Below are positions 1-8,551 of a stretch of 35,871 nt of DNA, piece by piece (positions within the stretch are counted from its first letter, which is position 1; each line of letters starts with the position of its first letter). The stretch is from the NCBI RefSeq assembly GCF_026125825.1, contig NZ_JAHCKK010000048.1, positions 1-35,871 of the forward strand, in the 5' to 3' direction. The position numbers and the translations under genes are program-made. Below the pieces are notes generated by a model that was not told where the DNA came from, searched no databases, and worked only from the letters and a program-made list of their open reading frames with translations. This DNA is from Hydrogenophaga sp. (GTDB taxonomy: Bacteria > Pseudomonadota > Gammaproteobacteria > Burkholderiales > Burkholderiaceae_C).

Positions 1-1200
1 CACCGAAAGCGTGAGCGCCATCAGCGTGATCATGTTGATGGTGAACCCGAACAGGTTCATGAAGAAGAAGGTGCCGATGAGCGCGATCGGCAGCGTCAGG
101 CCGGTGATGACGGTCGAGCGCCAGGAGTTCAGGAACAGGAACACGATCAGCACGGTGAGCACCGCGCCCTCGATCAGGGTGCGCCGCACGTTCTCGACCG
201 AGACGCGGATCGGGCGCGAGCCGTCGGCGATCTGCTCCAGCCGCACGCCAGGCGGCAGCTCGGCACCCAGCGCGGTCACGGCGGCCTTGAGGCCATCGGT
301 CACGGCGATGGTGTTCTCGTCCTGCGCCTTCTGCACCTGCAGCAGCAAGGTGCGCTGGCCGTTGTAGAGCGCCAGGCTCTCCACTTCCTGCGTGCCGTCG
401 CTCACGCGCGCCACCTGGCCCAGGCGCACGGCCTGGCCGCCGCGGCGCGCGACGATGATGTTCTCGAAGTCCTGCGGGTTCTGCAGGCGCGAGAGCACCT
501 GCACCACCCGCTCGACTTCGCCGCTCTTGAGCGTGCCCACCGGAAGGTCCTGGTTCTCGTTGCGCACGGCGGCGTTGACCTGCTCGGTGGTGACGCCCAG
601 CGCTTCCATGGCCGAAGGGTCGAGATCGATGTTGACGGCCCGCCGCGTGGCGCCCACCAGCGTGACCGAGCCCACGCCGCGCACGTTCTCCAGCCGTTTC
701 TTGAACACCTGCTCGGCCCAGGTCGTGAGCTCGACCGCGCTCGGTGTCTTGCCGTCCACCGCCTGGGGGATCACGGCCACCGACCAAATCGAGCGGCTGG
801 CCGGGTCGAAGCGCAGCACGCGCGGCTCTTCCACCTCGTCGCGGAACACCGGGCGCAGGATGGCGATCTTCTCGCGCACGTCCTCGGCCGCCTTGCGCCC
901 GTCCACGGTCAGCTGGAACTCGATGATGACGATGGACTGGCCTTCGTAGCTGCGCGAGGTGAGCGTATTGACACCGGCGATGGCGTTGACCGCTTCCTCC
1001 ACCTTCTTGGTGACCTCGGACTCGACGATCTCTGGCGAGGCACCCGGGTAGGCCACCTGCACCACGACCACCGGAAAGTCGATGTTGGGGAACTGGTCCA
1101 CCTGCAGGCGCTGGAACGAGAACAGGCCCAGCACCACGAAGGCAATCATCACCATGGTGGCGAAGACCGGGTTGCGCAGCGAGACCTGGGTGAACCACAT
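1..1200 (-). CDS. RND efflux pump, inner-membrane subunit (N-terminal 400 residues, cut by window edge)
   Basis: This is the N-terminal part of a proton-driven RND transporter of the HAE1 (AcrB/MdtB) family, which exports hydrophobic or amphiphilic compounds through a tripartite envelope complex. The start at 1200 gives a short cytoplasmic lead, a first membrane helix at about residues 10-29, a porter domain with the typical PNIDFPVV and YPGASPEIVE segments, and then helices 2 and 3 from about residue 340, with the family segment FGFTINMITLMALTLSV running off the window. The proton-relay aspartates of helix 4 lie outside. It starts 12 bp after the adaptor gene and is the last visible gene of a tetR-adaptor-pump operon. 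Family is clear; substrate cannot be read. Confidence 0.95.
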   Translation of the reverse strand, partial: MWFTQVSLRNPVFATMVMIAFVVLGLFSFQRLQVDQFPNIDFPVVVVQVAYPGASPEIVESEVTKKVEEAVNAIAGVNTLTSRSYEGQSIVIIEFQLTVDGRKAAEDVREKIAILRPVFRDEVEEPRVLRFDPASRSIWSVAVIPQAVDGKTPSAVELTTWAEQVFKKRLENVRGVGSVTLVGATRRAVNIDLDPSAMEALGVTTEQVNAAVRNENQDLPVGTLKSGEVERVVQVLSRLQNPQDFENIIVARRGGQAVRLGQVARVSDGTQEVESLALYNGQRTLLLQVQKAQDENTIAVTDGLKAAVTALGAELPPGVRLEQIADGSRPIRVSVENVRRTLIEGAVLTVLIVFLFLNSWRSTVITGLTLPIALIGTFFFMNLFGFTINMITLMALTLSV

Positions 1201-1212
1201 GGTGCGGCGCGC

Positions 1213-2364
1213 TCAGTTCGTGGCGGTGGCCAGGCGCACGGCCGTGCCTTCGCGGATGGCGCCAGCCTGGGCGCTGAGCACCGTCTCGCCGGCTTGCAGC
1301 CCCTTGACCTCGCGCATCGGCTCGGCGCCCCGAAGGCCGGTGGCGCCGCCGTCGAGCACGACGTGGGCGATCTTGCTCTCCCGCACCACCTGCACATAGG
1401 GCTGGGGCTTGTCGTTGCGCACCGAGGACTGCGGCACTGCCAACGCGGTGACCGCGCCGGTGAAGATCTGGCCCTGCGCGAAAAGGCCCTGGCGCATGCC
1501 TTCGCTGCCCGGCACGCGCAGGTACACCAGCACGCTTCGGCTGCCCGCCTGCACGCTGGGGTTGATGCGCGAGACCGTGGCCTGCACCGGCTCGGCCAGG
1601 CCTTCGACGCGCAGCTGGGCCTTCTGGCCCACCTTCACCGACACCGCGTCGGCCGGGGTGATGGCCGCCTCCATCTCAAAGGCCGAGAGATCCACCACGT
1701 CGAACACGCGCGTGTCCACGCCCACGCGCTCGCCGTTCTGCACCAGGCGGGCCGAGATCTGGCCATTCAAAGGCGAGCGCAGCGTGGTGTCGGCCAGGGC
1801 CTTCTTCGCAATGTCCAGCGCGGCCAGCGCGGCCTGGTGCGTGGCCTCGGCGCCGGCCAGGTTGGCCGTGGCCGTTTCCAGTGCGGTGGCCGAAATGAAG
1901 CCCTGGCGCACCAGGGCCTGGTTGTTGTCCAGCGTGCGCCGCGCGATCGCCACTTGCGACTGGGCCGACTCGGCCTGCCGCGCGGCCTGGCGCACGCGCG
2001 CGTCGGCCTCGGGGCTGTCGATGCGTGCCACCACTTCCCCGGCCTTCACCGCGTCGCCCTCGCGCTTGCTCAGGCCCTGGATCTCACCGGCAGTGCGCGC
2101 CTTGATGGCCGCGGTCTGCAAGGCCTGCACCGAGCCGGAGATGCCCACCGTCTGCGTGAGTTCCAGGGACTGCACGGCCACCACGTCGCGGGCGGAGAGC
2201 GTGTACACCGGTGCCGTCTTGAGCGCCTCGGCCGCCGCGCGGGCAGAGTCGCCCTGGGTCTTGCGCTTGTCCAGCGCGCGCACCAGGCCCAGGCCGAGCC
2301 CCAGCACCAGCACGGCCAGCAGGAGCCATTTGATCCAGGTGGGGCGCGAGCGGGGAGCGTTCAT
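1213..2364 (-). CDS. RND efflux periplasmic adaptor (membrane fusion protein)
   Basis: This 383-residue adaptor links the inner-membrane RND pump to an outer-membrane channel. I chose the ATG at 2364 because it gives an N-terminal membrane anchor at about residues 9-28 (WLLLAVLVLGLGLGLV); an upstream in-frame extension runs through the tetR gene. Visible order: lipoyl half-motif (KARTAGEIQGLSKREGDAVKAGE), an alpha-hairpin of about 80 residues rich in Ala and Gln, the second lipoyl half (LRSPLNGQIS), then beta-barrel and membrane-proximal domains. It begins 13 bp after the tetR stop and ends 12 bp before the pump start. No outer-membrane channel gene is visible; it may lie beyond the left edge or be supplied by a general TolC/OprM-type protein. 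Confidence 0.94.
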   Translation of the reverse strand: MNAPRSRPTWIKWLLLAVLVLGLGLGLVRALDKRKTQGDSARAAAEALKTAPVYTLSARDVVAVQSLELTQTVGISGSVQALQTAAIKARTAGEIQGLSKREGDAVKAGEVVARIDSPEADARVRQAARQAESAQSQVAIARRTLDNNQALVRQGFISATALETATANLAGAEATHQAALAALDIAKKALADTTLRSPLNGQISARLVQNGERVGVDTRVFDVVDLSAFEMEAAITPADAVSVKVGQKAQLRVEGLAEPVQATVSRINPSVQAGSRSVLVYLRVPGSEGMRQGLFAQGQIFTGAVTALAVPQSSVRNDKPQPYVQVVRESKIAHVVLDGGATGLRGAEPMREVKGLQAGETVLSAQAGAIREGTAVRLATATN

Positions 2365-2377
2365 GGCGGCAAGGGGG

Positions 2378-3058
2378 TCAGGGGGTGGTGGCAGGGGCGA
2401 GCATGCCGTGCAGCAGCAAATCCACCTGGTTGTCGATGAAGCCGACCGGGTCCAGCGTCTCATTCGAGGCGCAGCACGGCGCCATGGAGTGCTTCCACAT
2501 CAGCACGAAGATCATGGGCGCGATCAGGCTGTAGATGGCGTAGTCCATGGACAACGGGCGGAATTCACCGCGGTCGATGCCGCGCTGCAGGACGCGACGG
2601 ATCAGTTCGTGGCCGGGGTCGATCACTTCCTTCTGGTAGAAGGCCGCGATCTCGGGGAACATGCCGGCCTCGCTCATCACCAGCTTGGTGATGCCCGAGG
2701 CGGGCGTCATCCCCACGCGCTCCCACCAGGTCTGCAGGCAGTAGCGCACCAGCTCGGCGCTGTCGCCCTCGAAGTGGTCCAGCTCCTCGTTCCATTCGGG
2801 AAAGCGCCCGGCCAGGTTCTCGCGCACCACGGCCTTGAACAGCTCTTCCTTGCTCGGGAAGTACAGAAAGAGGGTGCCCTTGGACACGCCGGCCGAGGCC
2901 GCGACTTCCTCCACCCGCGTCGCGGCGAAGCCTTTCTCGACGAACAGGCGCAGCGCCGCATCGAGCAATTCGCCCGGCCTTGCCTCCTTGCGCCGGGCGC
3001 GGCGCTGGCGCGGTTCGGCGTCGGATTCGGGGGTGGTCGTGGAGGCGGGGGCGGGCAT
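2378..3058 (-). CDS. TetR/AcrR-family regulator of the adjacent RND operon
   Basis: A 226-residue TetR-family repressor. The helix-turn-helix lies at about residues 48-67 ([19 protein letters not shown]), followed by PSKEELF, the usual start of helix 4. It has a disordered Pro/Thr/Arg-rich N-terminal tail of about 20 residues. The ligand domain is helical with TetR_C-like features. It is first in the operon and an imperfect palindrome overlaps its probable -10 element, so autoregulation and control of the whole pump operon are likely. The inducer is unknown. Confidence 0.93.
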   Translation of the reverse strand: MPAPASTTTPESDAEPRQRRARRKEARPGELLDAALRLFVEKGFAATRVEEVAASAGVSKGTLFLYFPSKEELFKAVVRENLAGRFPEWNEELDHFEGDSAELVRYCLQTWWERVGMTPASGITKLVMSEAGMFPEIAAFYQKEVIDPGHELIRRVLQRGIDRGEFRPLSMDYAIYSLIAPMIFVLMWKHSMAPCCASNETLDPVGFIDNQVDLLLHGMLAPATTP

Positions 3059-3064
3059 GGGACT

Positions 3065-3090
3065 TTAATGACCAGTGGGTTAGTAATATA
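3065..3090 (-). promoter_or_regulatory. Probable TetR operator and -10 of the efflux operon
   Basis: Positions 3065-3086 form an imperfect palindrome: TTAATGACC, spacer AGTG, GGTTAGTAA, with 7 of 9 paired positions matching. Read on the minus strand, a TATATT -10-like element (3085-3090) overlaps its edge. The site lies 6-27 bp upstream of the tetR start. Its size and placement fit a TetR-family dimer site blocking RNA polymerase. The palindrome is seen directly; binding is inference. Confidence 0.6.
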
Positions 3091-3146
3091 CCCTACCCCC
3101 CATACTTATCGGTGCCGAAGGGCCCTTGGCCCCCCGGGGCGTGCGC

Positions 3147-4331
3147 TCAGGAGAACGCCTGGATGCCGGTGATCGCACGGCCCAGGATGAGGGCGTGGAT
3201 GTCGTGCGTGCCCTCGTAGGTGTTGACCACCTCCAGGTTCACCAGGTGGCGCGCCACGCCGAACTCGTCGCTGATGCCGTTGCCGCCCATCATGTCGCGC
3301 GCCAGGCGGGCGATGTCCAGCGCCTTGCCGCAGCTGTTGCGCTTGAGGATGGAGGTGATCTCCACCGCAGCCGTGCCCTCGTCCTTCATGCGGCCCAGGC
3401 GCAGGCAGCCCTGCAGGCCCAGGCTGATCTCGGTCAGCATGTCGGCCAGCTTCTTCTGGATCAGCTGGTTGGCCGCCAGCGGGCGGCCGAACTGCTGGCG
3501 GTCCAGCACGTACTGGCGGGCGCGGAAGTAGCAGTCTTCTGCCGCGCCCAGCGCGCCCCAGGCGATGCCGTAGCGCGCGCTGTTGAGGCAGGTGAACGGG
3601 CCCTTGAGGCCGCGCACCTCGGGGAAGGCGTTCTCTTCGGGGCAAAACACCTCGTCCAGCACGATCTCGCCAGTGACGGAGGCGCGCAGGCCCACCTTGC
3701 TGTGGATGGCCGGGGCGCTCAGGCCCTTCATCCCCTTTTCGAGAATGAAACCGCGGATCGCGCCTTCGTCGTCCTTGGCCCAGACCACGAACACGTCGGC
3801 GATCGGCGAGTTGGTGATCCACATCTTGGCGCCCGAGAGGCTGTAGCCGCCCGCCACCTTTTTGGCGCGCGTGACCATGCTGCCCGGGTCGGAGCCGTGG
3901 TTGGGCTCGGTCAGGCCAAAGCAACCGATCCATTCGCCGGTGGCCAGTTTGGGCAGGTACTTCTGCTTCTGCGCCTCGGAACCGAATTCGTTGATGGGCA
4001 CCATCACCAGCGAGCTCTGCACGCTCATCATCGAGCGGTAGCCCGAGTCCACGCGCTCGACCTCGCGCGCCACCAGGCCGTAGCAGACGTAGTTCAGGCC
4101 GCTGCCGCCGTAGGCCTCGGGGATGGTGGGGCCCAGCAGGCCGAGGGAGCCCATCTCTCGGAAGATGGCCGCGTCGGTCTTCTCATGCCGGAAAGCCTCT
4201 GTCACGCGCGGCAGCAGCTTTTCCTGGCAATAGCTGTGGGCGGCGTCGCGCACCTGGCGCTCTTCATCGCTCAGTTGCTGGTCGAGCTGGAAGGGGTCTT
4301 CCCAGCTGAAGCGGGCTTTGGGGGTGCTCAT
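3147..4331 (-). CDS. gcdH: Glutaryl-CoA dehydrogenase
   Basis: This 394-residue flavoprotein of the acyl-CoA dehydrogenase family oxidises and decarboxylates glutaryl-CoA to crotonyl-CoA in lysine, tryptophan and glutarate catabolism. Supporting features are the family segments [20 protein letters not shown] and [13 protein letters not shown], and the C-terminal [17 protein letters not shown] with the catalytic-base glutamate at about residue 373. The ATG at 4331 is preceded by GGAG at good spacing and gives the usual family length; a longer in-frame extension runs through the divergent promoter. It is divergent from a LysR gene. The CaiB-type glutarate CoA-transferase often paired with gcdH is not next to it here; the downstream gene is tetR. 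Confidence 0.95.
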   Translation of the reverse strand: MSTPKARFSWEDPFQLDQQLSDEERQVRDAAHSYCQEKLLPRVTEAFRHEKTDAAIFREMGSLGLLGPTIPEAYGGSGLNYVCYGLVAREVERVDSGYRSMMSVQSSLVMVPINEFGSEAQKQKYLPKLATGEWIGCFGLTEPNHGSDPGSMVTRAKKVAGGYSLSGAKMWITNSPIADVFVVWAKDDEGAIRGFILEKGMKGLSAPAIHSKVGLRASVTGEIVLDEVFCPEENAFPEVRGLKGPFTCLNSARYGIAWGALGAAEDCYFRARQYVLDRQQFGRPLAANQLIQKKLADMLTEISLGLQGCLRLGRMKDEGTAAVEITSILKRNSCGKALDIARLARDMMGGNGISDEFGVARHLVNLEVVNTYEGTHDIHALILGRAITGIQAFS

Positions 4332-4382
4332 GCTTGTCTCCGGTGGTCGGTTGGGGATGGGGCGATTGTCGACGTGCGATGG

Positions 4383-4431
4383 ATATCTGTCTAATATCGT
4401 TGGTGTATTCATCGATACAAATATCAGATTC
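4383..4431. promoter_or_regulatory. Divergent gcdH/lysR control region with LysR-type palindrome
   Basis: The gap between the two start codons is 100 bp. It contains TGTAT-N6-ATACA at 4404-4419, a nested TATCG (4395-4399) / CGATA (4413-4417) pair, and ATCTG / CAGAT pairs further out. On the minus strand a weak -35 (TTGTAT, 4415-4420) and -10 (GATATT, 4393-4398) with a 16-bp spacer overlap the palindrome. This is the expected arrangement for a LysR-type regulator controlling a divergent catabolic gene. Confidence 0.5.
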
Positions 4432-5322
4432 ATGGAATTCCGCCATCTGCGCTATTTCCTCGTGCTCGCCGAAGAGCTGCACTTTGGCCGCGCCGCCCAG
4501 CGCCTGGCCATCACGCAGCCGCCGCTGTCGCTCAACATCCAGCAACTCGAGGCCTCGGTGGGGGCGCAGCTGTTCACGCGCAACAGCCGCGGGGTGCAGC
4601 TCACGGCCGCCGGGCAGGCCTTCGTGCCGTCCGCGCGCGCTTTGCTCGATCAGGCGGGCCAGGCCGCGCGCGAGGCGCGCGAAGTGGCCCAGGGCGTGGT
4701 GGGCAGCCTGCAGATTGGCTTCGCGGGCACCGTGCTGTACCGGGGGTTGCCACAGATCCTGCAGGGTTTCGCGGCGCGCCATCCGCGCCTGCGGCTGGTG
4801 CTGCGCGAAATGAGTTCGAGCGACCAACTGATCGACCTCATGCACGAGCGGCTGGACCTGGGTTTCGTGCACACCACGCGCGTGCCGGCGAGCTTCTCGC
4901 AAATCCTGGTGTCGAGCCAGCCCTTCGTGGCCTGCCTGCCGGTGGGGCATGCGCTGGCGCGGCGCCGTCGGTTGTCCCTGGTGAAGCTGCAGGGCGAACC
5001 CTTCGCGGTGGTGTCGCGCGCGGTCTCGCCCGATTACCACGAGCGCATCCTGGGCCTGTGCGCCGACGCGGGCTTCTCGCCCGAAATCCGCTACGAGCTG
5101 CGGCACTGGCTCAGCGTGGTGTCGCTGGTCTCGCAAGGCCTGGGTGTGGCGCTGGTGCCGGCCGCGCTGCAGCAGGCCGGCTTGCCCGGGGCGGTGTTCG
5201 TGCCGCTCGATGTGGACACCCCGCCGTATGAAACGCACTGTCTCTGGAAGACCGACCGGGACCAGGCGGCGCTGGCGGCATTCCTGGAGGCGGTGCGGGC
5301 CTTTGCTCAACCTTTACAGTGA
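4432..5322 (+). CDS. LysR-type transcriptional regulator, probably of gcdH
   Basis: A 296-residue LysR-family regulator. The winged helix is at residues 1-60 ([20 protein letters not shown], then [16 protein letters not shown]), followed by a periplasmic-binding-like effector domain. The ATG at 4432 gives the standard MEFRHLRYF start; upstream in-frame codons overlap the promoter. In pseudomonads a LysR regulator (GcdR) next to gcdH responds to glutarate; the divergent arrangement here suggests the same job, but the effector cannot be read from sequence. It ends 23 bp before msrA. Confidence 0.92.
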   Translation: MEFRHLRYFLVLAEELHFGRAAQRLAITQPPLSLNIQQLEASVGAQLFTRNSRGVQLTAAGQAFVPSARALLDQAGQAAREAREVAQGVVGSLQIGFAGTVLYRGLPQILQGFAARHPRLRLVLREMSSSDQLIDLMHERLDLGFVHTTRVPASFSQILVSSQPFVACLPVGHALARRRRLSLVKLQGEPFAVVSRAVSPDYHERILGLCADAGFSPEIRYELRHWLSVVSLVSQGLGVALVPAALQQAGLPGAVFVPLDVDTPPYETHCLWKTDRDQAALAAFLEAVRAFAQPLQ

Positions 5323-5345
5323 GGCTTCAACCCATGGAGAACACG

Positions 5346-5882
5346 ATGAGCGACAAACAGGTGCTGGTGCTGGGCGGTGGATGCTTCTGGTGCACCGAAT
5401 CCGTCTACAAGGAAGTGACCGGGGTGACCGACGTCGAATCGGGCTACAGCAACGGCCAGGTCGAGAAGCCGAGCTACGAGATGGTGTGCACTGGCACCAC
5501 CGGCCACAACGAGGTGGTGCGGCTCGAATACGACCCCACGCAGATCACCACGCGCGAGATCCTGGAGATCTTTTTCGTGATCCACGATCCGACCACGCTC
5601 AACCGCCAGGGCAACGACGTGGGGACGCAGTACCGCAGCGGCATTTACTACACCACGGCCGAGCAGCAGCGGGTGGCGCAGGCGCTGATCGACGAGCTCG
5701 CGAAGGACAACGCCTTCGGCAAGCCCATCGTGACCGAGCTCGAGCCCCTGCTCAACTACTGGCCCGCCGAGGCCTACCACCAGGACTTCTTCGAGCGCAA
5801 CCCGCACCAGGGCTACTGCATGGCCGTGGCTGCGCCCAAGGTGGCGAAATTCCGCAAGACCTTCGCCCGGCTGGCGAAGTAG
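5346..5882 (+). CDS. msrA: Peptide-methionine (S)-S-oxide reductase
   Basis: MsrA, 178 residues, reduces S-methionine sulfoxide in proteins and free form. The catalytic motif GGCFWCTES places the nucleophilic Cys at residue 13, with Cys16 beside it. Family segments YRSGIYYT and YHQDFFERNPHQGYC are present. There are nearby in-frame ATGs at 5319 and 5334; I prefer 5346 because GGAG (5336-5339) sits 6 nt upstream and the N-terminus then matches the short family form. No MsrB domain is fused. It is convergent with the fasciclin gene, with only 15 bp between stops. Confidence 0.96.
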   Translation: MSDKQVLVLGGGCFWCTESVYKEVTGVTDVESGYSNGQVEKPSYEMVCTGTTGHNEVVRLEYDPTQITTREILEIFFVIHDPTTLNRQGNDVGTQYRSGIYYTTAEQQRVAQALIDELAKDNAFGKPIVTELEPLLNYWPAEAYHQDFFERNPHQGYCMAVAAPKVAKFRKTFARLAK

Positions 5883-5897
5883 GCCTTGCGGCGCCGG

Positions 5898-6449
5898 TCA
5901 CTTCGGCAGCAGCACCTTGTCCACGACGTGGATCACGCCGTTGGACTGGTAGACGTCGGCAATGGTCACGGTGGCCACGCCGCCTTTTTCATCCGTCACG
6001 GTGACCTTGCCGCCAGCCGACTTGGCCACCAGCGTGCCACCGGCCACCGTCTTGATCGAGGCCATGCCCTTGCCGTCGGCGATCATCTTGCTGATGGCTG
6101 CCGCGTCCCATTTGCCGGGCACCACGTGGTAGGTCAGGATGCCGGTGAGCATGCCCTTGTTCTCGGGCTTGAGCAGGGTGTCCACGGTACCGGCGGGCAG
6201 GGCGGCGAACGCGGCGTTGGTGGGTGCGAACACGGTGAACGGACCGGCCGACTTCAGCGTGTCCACCAGGCCGGCGGCTTTCACGGCCGCCACCAGCGTG
6301 GTGTGGTCCTTGGAGTTGACCGCGTTGTCGATGATGTCCTTGCTGGCCAGCATGGGCGCGCCGCCGACCATGACTTGCGCGAAAGCGCCGAGGGATGCGG
6401 TGCCGATGGCCAGGGCCAGAACGGTTTTGCTGAGGGTCTGCTTGATCAT
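5898..6449 (-). CDS. Secreted fasciclin (FAS1) domain protein
   Basis: A 183-residue protein with a clear signal peptide (cleavage near Ala24, AFAQ) and one FAS1 domain. The FAS1 H1 segment PFTVFAPTNAAFAALPAGT and the later YHVVPG segment are diagnostic, and the conserved C-terminal NGVIHVVDKVLLPK ends the domain. FAS1 proteins are usually extracytoplasmic and adhesive or envelope-associated; a specific role is unknown. The ATG at 6449 has AAGGAG at ideal spacing; an upstream extension would disrupt the signal peptide. Nothing around it suggests a pathway. Confidence 0.93.
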   Translation of the reverse strand: MIKQTLSKTVLALAIGTASLGAFAQVMVGGAPMLASKDIIDNAVNSKDHTTLVAAVKAAGLVDTLKSAGPFTVFAPTNAAFAALPAGTVDTLLKPENKGMLTGILTYHVVPGKWDAAAISKMIADGKGMASIKTVAGGTLVAKSAGGKVTVTDEKGGVATVTIADVYQSNGVIHVVDKVLLPK

Positions 6450-6540
6450 GGAATCTCCTTGGGGTTGAAGCCGGAACTGCGGCTGAAGGAGATACGCAGC
6501 GCGACCCCGCACTGGATTCAAAAAAGATCCGGCTGCGGGC

Positions 6541-7425
6541 TCAGGCAGCCCTGGCGCGGGCGCGGGCCTGCAGCAGCGGCCAGCAGACGATCACCGCCAG
6601 GCCCAGCAGCACCAGCGCAGCCGCGCCCAGCTTCCAGCCCGGCAGCGACTCGCCCAGCGAAAGGGCCGAGGCGCCCATGCCGAACACGGGGATCAGCAGC
6701 GCCAGCGGGGTGACCGTGGCCGCCGGGTGGCGCGCCAGCAGCCAGTTCCACACGCCGTAGCCGAACAGGGTGTTGCCCACCGCCTGCCACAGGACGCTGG
6801 CCCACACCAGCGTGTCGGCGTGCCGCAGGCTGCTGGCGATGGCCTCGGGACCTTCCACCAGCCACGACAGGGCGAGCAAGGGTGGCACCGCGAACACGCT
6901 GCTCCACACCATGAATTGCAGCATGTTGACCGGCCCGAGCGATTTCACCACCAGGTTGGCGAGCGACCAGAAGAAGGCCGCGCTCAGCACCATGCCCATG
7001 CCCAGCAGGGTGACCGAGGCGTCGAGGTTGGCCGCGATCACGCCCAGGCCGGCCAGCGCCAGCAGCAGGCCCGCGACCTGGAAGCCGCGCACGCGCTCCC
7101 CCATGAGCCACAGCGAAAGCCCGATGGTGAAGAACACCTGCAGCTGCACCACCAGCGACGCCAGGCCGGGCGAGATGCTGCTGCGCATGGCCAGGAACAA
7201 CAGGCCGAACTGTCCCACGCCCAGCAGGACGCCGAAGGCCGCGATCTTGCGCCAGGGTGCGGTGGGACGCGGGATGAACAGCAACCAGGGCAAGGCCGAG
7301 AGCGCGAAGCGCAGCGTGGCGAACAGGAAGGGCGGCAGGCCGTCCAGGCCCCAGCGGATCACCACGAAGTTCGTGCCCCAGACGAACACCACCGAAAGGG
7401 CAAGGAGCAGGTGGGTGAGTGGCAC
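6541..7425 (-). CDS. EamA/DMT-family transporter (YdeD-like exporter)
   Basis: A 294-residue membrane protein with about ten hydrophobic helices in two EamA repeats. It begins VPLTHLLLALSVVFVWGTNF, where FVWGTNFVVI is the DMT N-terminal signature, and it contains PPFLFATLRF and SPGLASLVVQLQVFFT as in E. coli YdeD/EamA (O-acetylserine and cysteine export). The start codon is GTG at 7425. Export of a small metabolite is likely; cysteine-pathway substrates are a guess by resemblance. The fasciclin gene follows in the same direction after 91 bp. Confidence 0.9.
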   Translation of the reverse strand: MPLTHLLLALSVVFVWGTNFVVIRWGLDGLPPFLFATLRFALSALPWLLFIPRPTAPWRKIAAFGVLLGVGQFGLLFLAMRSSISPGLASLVVQLQVFFTIGLSLWLMGERVRGFQVAGLLLALAGLGVIAANLDASVTLLGMGMVLSAAFFWSLANLVVKSLGPVNMLQFMVWSSVFAVPPLLALSWLVEGPEAIASSLRHADTLVWASVLWQAVGNTLFGYGVWNWLLARHPAATVTPLALLIPVFGMGASALSLGESLPGWKLGAAALVLLGLAVIVCWPLLQARARARAA

Positions 7426-7486
7426 GGTGCGGAGTGGAGCGGGCAGACGGGCAGTGTAGCCATCGGCCCGTCGCCCGCCTGTGCGC

Positions 7487-8551
7487 TCAGTGCAATGCCC
7501 GTGTGCGGTAAAGGAGTAAAAGGGCCACGGGTGCGCCGACCAGGCCGATCACCGCATTGAGGTGGAACACGTGGCGGCTCCACGGCAGGTGCAGCACCAG
7601 ATCGGCGGCCAGGGCCAGGACCGCACCCACCAGGCCGGCGGCGGGCAGCAGCACGCGGTGGTCGGCGCTGCGCATGAGCGCGCGGGCCACCTGGGCGGCC
7701 ACCAGGCCGAGGAAAGCCACCGGGCCGCAGAAGGCCGTCACCAGCCCGCTCAGCCACGCGGTGGCGAGCAGCGCGCCGCGCTTGACCAGGGTCACGCGCA
7801 TGCCCATGGACGCGGCATAGCGCTCACCCAGCAGAAGGCCGTTGAGCGGCTTGATGAGCAGGCCGCAGGCGATCAGGCCGGTCAGCACGCCGGGCACGAG
7901 CACGTGCAATTGCTGCCGCGTGGCGCCGGCAAAGCTCGCGTCGTCCCAGGCCTTGAAGGCGCGCGCCTGGGTCTCGTCGATGAAATGCATCGACACGCTG
8001 ATGAGGCCGATGGCAAGGTAGCCGAGCATGAGGCCGATGATGAGCAGCGTGACGGTGCCGACCCGGCGCGACAGGGTGGCCAGCAGCGCGAGCACCGCCA
8101 CCGAGCCGGCCACCGAGGCCAGCGCCAGACCGATGTCGCCGGTGAGACCGAAGCGCAGCAGCAAGGCATTGCCGGCCACCCCTGCGGCCGTCACCAGCAG
8201 GGCACTGCCCAGCCGCGCGCCGTGCACGATGCCGAGCACGAAGGGGTCGGCCAGCGGGTTGCGGAACAGCGTCTGCAGCAACAGGCCGGCCACCCCGAGC
8301 GCCGCGCCGGAGCACAGCGCATTGAGGGCGCGTGGCAGGCGAAAGCCCAGCACGATGTCGCGCCACACCGCGTGACCCGCGCTGCCGGACAACACGTCCA
8401 GCACCGTCGCCAGCGGGATGGCGACCGAACCGAGCGAGAGTTCGGCGACGAACAGGACCACCAGCATGAGGGTCAGCGTCGCGAACCAGGCGGGGGTGGC
8501 ATGGCGTTGCCAGGGGGGCGCCGCCAGGGAAGGGGACAGGGCAATCGTCAT
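7487..8551 (-). CDS. FecCD/BtuC-type ABC permease of the metallophore system
   Basis: A 354-residue inner-membrane permease of the FecCD family with about ten helices. The family segments GFRLPRALNALCSGAALGVAG and LFRNPLADPFVLG are typical of siderophore, haem and cobalamin importers. The start at 8551 overlaps the stop of the binding-protein gene (ATGA), so the two are translationally coupled. It is the last gene of the leftward run that starts with znuC. In-frame codons upstream run through the binding-protein gene and are not part of the protein. One permease gene is present, so it probably works as a homodimer. Metal and chelator specificity are not readable. Confidence 0.93.
   Translation of the reverse strand: MTIALSPSLAAPPWQRHATPAWFATLTLMLVVLFVAELSLGSVAIPLATVLDVLSGSAGHAVWRDIVLGFRLPRALNALCSGAALGVAGLLLQTLFRNPLADPFVLGIVHGARLGSALLVTAAGVAGNALLLRFGLTGDIGLALASVAGSVAVLALLATLSRRVGTVTLLIIGLMLGYLAIGLISVSMHFIDETQARAFKAWDDASFAGATRQQLHVLVPGVLTGLIACGLLIKPLNGLLLGERYAASMGMRVTLVKRGALLATAWLSGLVTAFCGPVAFLGLVAAQVARALMRSADHRVLLPAAGLVGAVLALAADLVLHLPWSRHVFHLNAVIGLVGAPVALLLLYRTRALH

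Noticed and set aside
1294-3172. Long plus-strand open frames across the efflux adaptor and tetR genes
   Set aside because: They are antisense to clear family members, have no family motifs and arise from the GC-rich third-codon bias.
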